The notes under the pieces are model-generated. The model did not search any database, had not been told where the DNA came from, and saw nothing but the letters and a program-made list of their open reading frames with translations. 64,000 nucleotides of DNA from JAKFDI01 sp036676235 (GTDB lineage Bacteria; Pseudomonadota; Gammaproteobacteria; Burkholderiales; Burkholderiaceae_C), in contig JAKFDI010000010.1 of NCBI GenBank assembly GCA_036676235.1, positions 283,030 to 347,029 on the forward strand. The letters are read 5' to 3'. This document shows positions 61,676-64,000 of this stretch, in pieces (within the stretch, counting starts at the first letter, position 1; each line of letters opens with the position of its first letter). Made by a program: the position numbers and the translations under genes.

Positions 61676-63532
61676 ATGGCCTTGCTTCAGATTTCCGAGC
61701 CCGGCGGCTCGCCCGATCCACATCAGCAGCGCATTGCCGTCGGCATCGATCTCGGCACCACGCATTCGCTCGTGGCCGCGGTGCGCAACGGCGTGGCGGA
61801 GTGTTTGCCCGACGAAGCCGGCCGCGTGATTCTTCCTTCGGCCGTGCGCTATCTGGCCGGCGGTGGGCGCAGCATCGGCCGCACTGCGCTGGCCGAAGCC
61901 GCGCTCGACCCGCGCAACACCATCGTCTCGGTCAAGCGTCTCATGGGCCGCGGCCTGGCCGACATCGCGCATCACGACAAACTGCCCTACGACTTCGTCG
62001 ATGCACCCGGCATGGTGCAGATACGAACGGTCGCCGGCGTCAAGTCGCCGGTGGAGGTGTCGGCCGAGATTCTTGCCACCTTGCGCCAACGCGCCGAGGA
62101 CACCTTTGCCGATGATCTGTTCGGCGCCGTGATCACCGTGCCGGCGTACTTCGACGACGCGCAGCGCCAGGCGACGAAGGACGCGGCCAAGCTGGCCGGT
62201 ATCAACGTGCTGCGGCTCATCAACGAGCCGACGGCGGCGGCCATTGCCTACGGACTCGAGCATGGCAGCGAAGGGCTGTACGCGGTGTACGACCTCGGCG
62301 GCGGCACCTTCGATATCTCGCTGCTGCGCTTATCGGCCGGCGTGTTCGAGGTGGTGGCGACCGGCGGCGATTCGGGCCTTGGTGGCGACGACTTCGACGC
62401 CGCGCTCGTCGAGTGGGCGCTTGACCAAGCCGGCCTTGAAGCTGTCACGCCGCAGGACAAGCGTGCGCTGCTGGTGGCTGCGCGCGCCGCGAAGGAGAAG
62501 CTGTCGAGCCACGACCACGCCACGCTGGCATGCCCGCTCGGCGGCGGTGAGTTGTCGGTGCGCCTCACGCGCGCCGATTTCGATCGCATCGGGCGAGAGC
62601 TGATCGCACGCACGATGACGGCCGTGCGCCGTGTGCTGCGTGACGCCAAGGCCGATCGCAGCGAGGTCGAGGGCGTCGTCATGGTCGGCGGCTCCACGCG
62701 CATGCCGCAGGTGCAGGCCGCGGTGGCCGAGTTCTTCGGCCGCGCGCCGCTCACCGACCTCGATCCAGACGAAGTGGTGGCGCTCGGTGCAGCAATCCAG
62801 GCCAACGCGCTGGCGGGCAACGTCGGCGCGGCCGATCTGCTGCTGCTCGACGTGATTCCGCTGTCGCTCGGGCTCGAGACCATGGGCGGCCTGGTCGAGC
62901 GCATCATCCCGCGCAACAGCACCATTCCGACCGCGCGCGCGCAGGACTTCACCACCTTCAAGGACGGCCAGACGGCGATGGCCCTGCACGTGGTGCAGGG
63001 CGAGCGCGAACTGGTGAGCGACTGCCGCTCGCTGGCGCGCTTCGAGCTGCGCGGCATTCCGCCAATGGTGGCCGGCGCAGCGCGCATCCGCGTGAGCTTC
63101 GAGGTCGATGCCGACGGGCTGCTGCACGTCACCGCGCGCGAGGAGTTGTCGGGCGTCGAGGCGGCCATCAGCATCAAGCCGAGCTATGGGCTGTCGGACG
63201 AGGACATCGCGCGAATGCTGCAGGAAAGCTTTGGCACCGCCGAAGAAGACATGAAGGCGCGCAGCTTGCGCGAATCGCGCGTCGAGGCCGAGCGCATGCT
63301 GCTGGCGACGCGCGCTGCGCTGGCGGCCGACGGTGATCTGATCGACGCCACACAGCGCGAGGCCATCGACGCGCAACTCGCGTTGCTCGACGAGGCGAAG
63401 ACGTCGAACGACCACCACGCGATCGACGCTGCCGTGGAAGCGCTCGCCAAGAGCACCGAGGCCTTTGCCGCCGAACGAATGAATCGCAGCATCCGCCAGG
63501 CGCTTGCCGGCCGCCGCGTGGAAGAGGTTTGA
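61676..63532 (+). CDS. hscA: Fe-S chaperone HscA
   Basis: A 618-residue specialised Hsp70 that drives cluster release from IscU. The N-terminal ATPase contains V-G-I-D-L-G-T-T-H-S-L-V near residue 25, Y-D-L-G-G-G-T-F-D-I-S near 200 and G-G-S-T-R-M-P near 340; the C-terminal half is the substrate-binding domain. The ATG at 61676 lies 4 bp after hscB. Confidence 0.97.
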   Translation: MALLQISEPGGSPDPHQQRIAVGIDLGTTHSLVAAVRNGVAECLPDEAGRVILPSAVRYLAGGGRSIGRTALAEAALDPRNTIVSVKRLMGRGLADIAHHDKLPYDFVDAPGMVQIRTVAGVKSPVEVSAEILATLRQRAEDTFADDLFGAVITVPAYFDDAQRQATKDAAKLAGINVLRLINEPTAAAIAYGLEHGSEGLYAVYDLGGGTFDISLLRLSAGVFEVVATGGDSGLGGDDFDAALVEWALDQAGLEAVTPQDKRALLVAARAAKEKLSSHDHATLACPLGGGELSVRLTRADFDRIGRELIARTMTAVRRVLRDAKADRSEVEGVVMVGGSTRMPQVQAAVAEFFGRAPLTDLDPDEVVALGAAIQANALAGNVGAADLLLLDVIPLSLGLETMGGLVERIIPRNSTIPTARAQDFTTFKDGQTAMALHVVQGERELVSDCRSLARFELRGIPPMVAGAARIRVSFEVDADGLLHVTAREELSGVEAAISIKPSYGLSDEDIARMLQESFGTAEEDMKARSLRESRVEAERMLLATRAALAADGDLIDATQREAIDAQLALLDEAKTSNDHHAIDAAVEALAKSTEAFAAERMNRSIRQALAGRRVEEV

Positions 63533-63533
63533 G

Positions 63534-63872
63534 ATGCCGACGATCAAGATCCTGCCGCACCCCGATTACTGCCCCGCGGGCGCGAGCATCCAGGCCGACA
63601 CCGGCACCTCGATCTGCGAGGCGCTGCTCGAGCACGACATCGAGATCGAGCACGCCTGTGAACTGAGTTGCGCCTGCACCACCTGCCACGTGGTGGTGCG
63701 CGAGGGATTCGATTCGCTCGGCGAACTCGACGAGTCGGAAGAAGACCTGCTCGATCGCGCGTGGGGGCTCGAGCCCACCTCGCGCCTGTCGTGCCAGGCG
63801 ATCCTTGCGCAGAAGGATGTGACGATCGAGATTCCGAAGTACTCGATCAACCATGCGCGCGAGAACCACTGA
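63534..63872 (+). CDS. fdx: [2Fe-2S] ferredoxin of the isc system
   Basis: A 112-residue adrenodoxin-type ferredoxin that supplies electrons for cluster assembly. C-E-L-S-C-A-C-T-T-C-H (near residues 42-52) and a fourth Cys in L-S-C-Q-A give the four ligands; the intervening C48 is extra. The ATG is 1 bp after the hscA stop. No iscX gene follows; a group II intron end on the other strand begins 5 bp after the stop. Confidence 0.97.
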   Translation: MPTIKILPHPDYCPAGASIQADTGTSICEALLEHDIEIEHACELSCACTTCHVVVREGFDSLGELDESEEDLLDRAWGLEPTSRLSCQAILAQKDVTIEIPKYSINHARENH

Positions 63873-63877
63873 TCGCG

Positions 63878-64000
63878 ATCGGGATAGGGGCCGATCATCG
63901 TGATCGGGCCCCTCCCACACCACCCGGCGTGCGGGTCCGCACCGGGCGGTTCGAGAGCTTGAGGTCAGGAGAGTCGGGGTACGCCCAGTCGATCGAAGTG
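63878..64000 (-). mobile_element. 3' end of a group II intron (partial)
   Basis: On the minus strand the last 123 bases read like domains V and VI of a bacterial group II intron. Domain V (about 63952-63919) folds into a 9-bp helix with a G-U wobble next to a C-G-C triad, a 2-nt CG bulge, a 4-bp helix and a 4-nt loop. Domain VI is a hairpin GGGGCC...GGCCCC with a candidate branch-point A 8 nt before the end at about 63878. The reverse transcriptase would lie beyond the window. Confidence 0.72.

Noticed and set aside
63885..63915. Terminator of the isc operon after fdx
   Set aside because: The hairpin is GC-rich with no T-run and fits domain VI of the group II intron better, though it might serve both roles.

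Overview
The window is high-GC DNA from a betaproteobacterium. Gene order and protein content point to the Burkholderiales, most likely the Comamonadaceae and perhaps a Variovorax-like organism: zapA followed by 6S RNA and an EVE protein, pyrG-kdsA-eno-ftsB, the complete isc operon, intracellular PhaZ, TRAP transporters, and family-type dispersed GC-rich palindromic repeats. It reads as ordinary chromosome, mostly housekeeping and metabolic genes, with short intergenic gaps and many 4-bp start/stop overlaps. No tRNA, rRNA, CRISPR array, complete insertion sequence or prophage was seen. The only clear mobile-element trace is the 3' end of a group II intron at the right edge.

Layout. 1-2731 (minus): stress-signalling module rsbR-rsbS-rsbT, an ATPase-SpoIIE fusion, and the start of another ATPase/kinase gene. 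2813-5961 (plus): MscS channel and gamma-glutamyltransferase lipoprotein. 5969-8481 (minus): small protein, cupin, hemerythrin-like protein and membrane-anchored diheme cytochrome c. 8621-11050: DUF455 protein (minus), gamma carbonic anhydrase and Hsp33 (plus). 11057-16921 (minus): NadR-type kinase and PnuC, ftsB, enolase, a DUF1330 protein, kdsA and pyrG. 16969-21275 (minus): mutS, the proteasome-like protein Anbu and an alpha/beta hydrolase, coupled end to end. 21413-28680: OmpA-like lipoprotein, suhB, trmJ, cysE, a cysteine-rich copper-binding protein, mogA, darP and pmbA.

28748-31991 (minus): TakP-like TRAP transporter (P, Q, M). 32215-35873 (minus): a TIGR01244 phosphatase/sulfurtransferase-like protein, yqeY, rpsU, a BaiN-type flavoprotein and a sterol-desaturase-family protein. 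35917-43347 (minus): assimilatory nitrate/nitrite reduction, nirB-nirD-nasA, followed by ybiB and cobA, whose SUMT product feeds siroheme for NirB. 43697-44740: a PAS-GGDEF protein with a degenerate active site. 44748-46001 (minus): EVE protein, 6S RNA, zapA and a zapB-like gene. 46077-50953 (plus): cobalamin riboswitch and the vitamin B12 uptake genes btuB-btuC-btuD-btuF. 50966-54558 (minus): phaZ, rsxB, a tiny lipoprotein, nth and a GAF protein. 54793-58212: aromatic/aspartate aminotransferase (minus) and uvrB (plus). 58290-63872 (plus): the iscR-iscS-iscU-iscA-hscB-hscA-fdx iron-sulfur operon behind a promoter with two IscR-like dyads; a group II intron ends 5 bp after fdx on the other strand.

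I found no convincing wholly new multi-gene system. The best leads are the Anbu gene coupled to mutS, away from the partners usually described; a 45-bp element repeated at the same place upstream of the cupin and hemerythrin genes; a perfect 34-bp palindrome between nth and a GAF gene; 11-bp repeats in the rpsU leader; and the intron placed where iscX would normally follow fdx.
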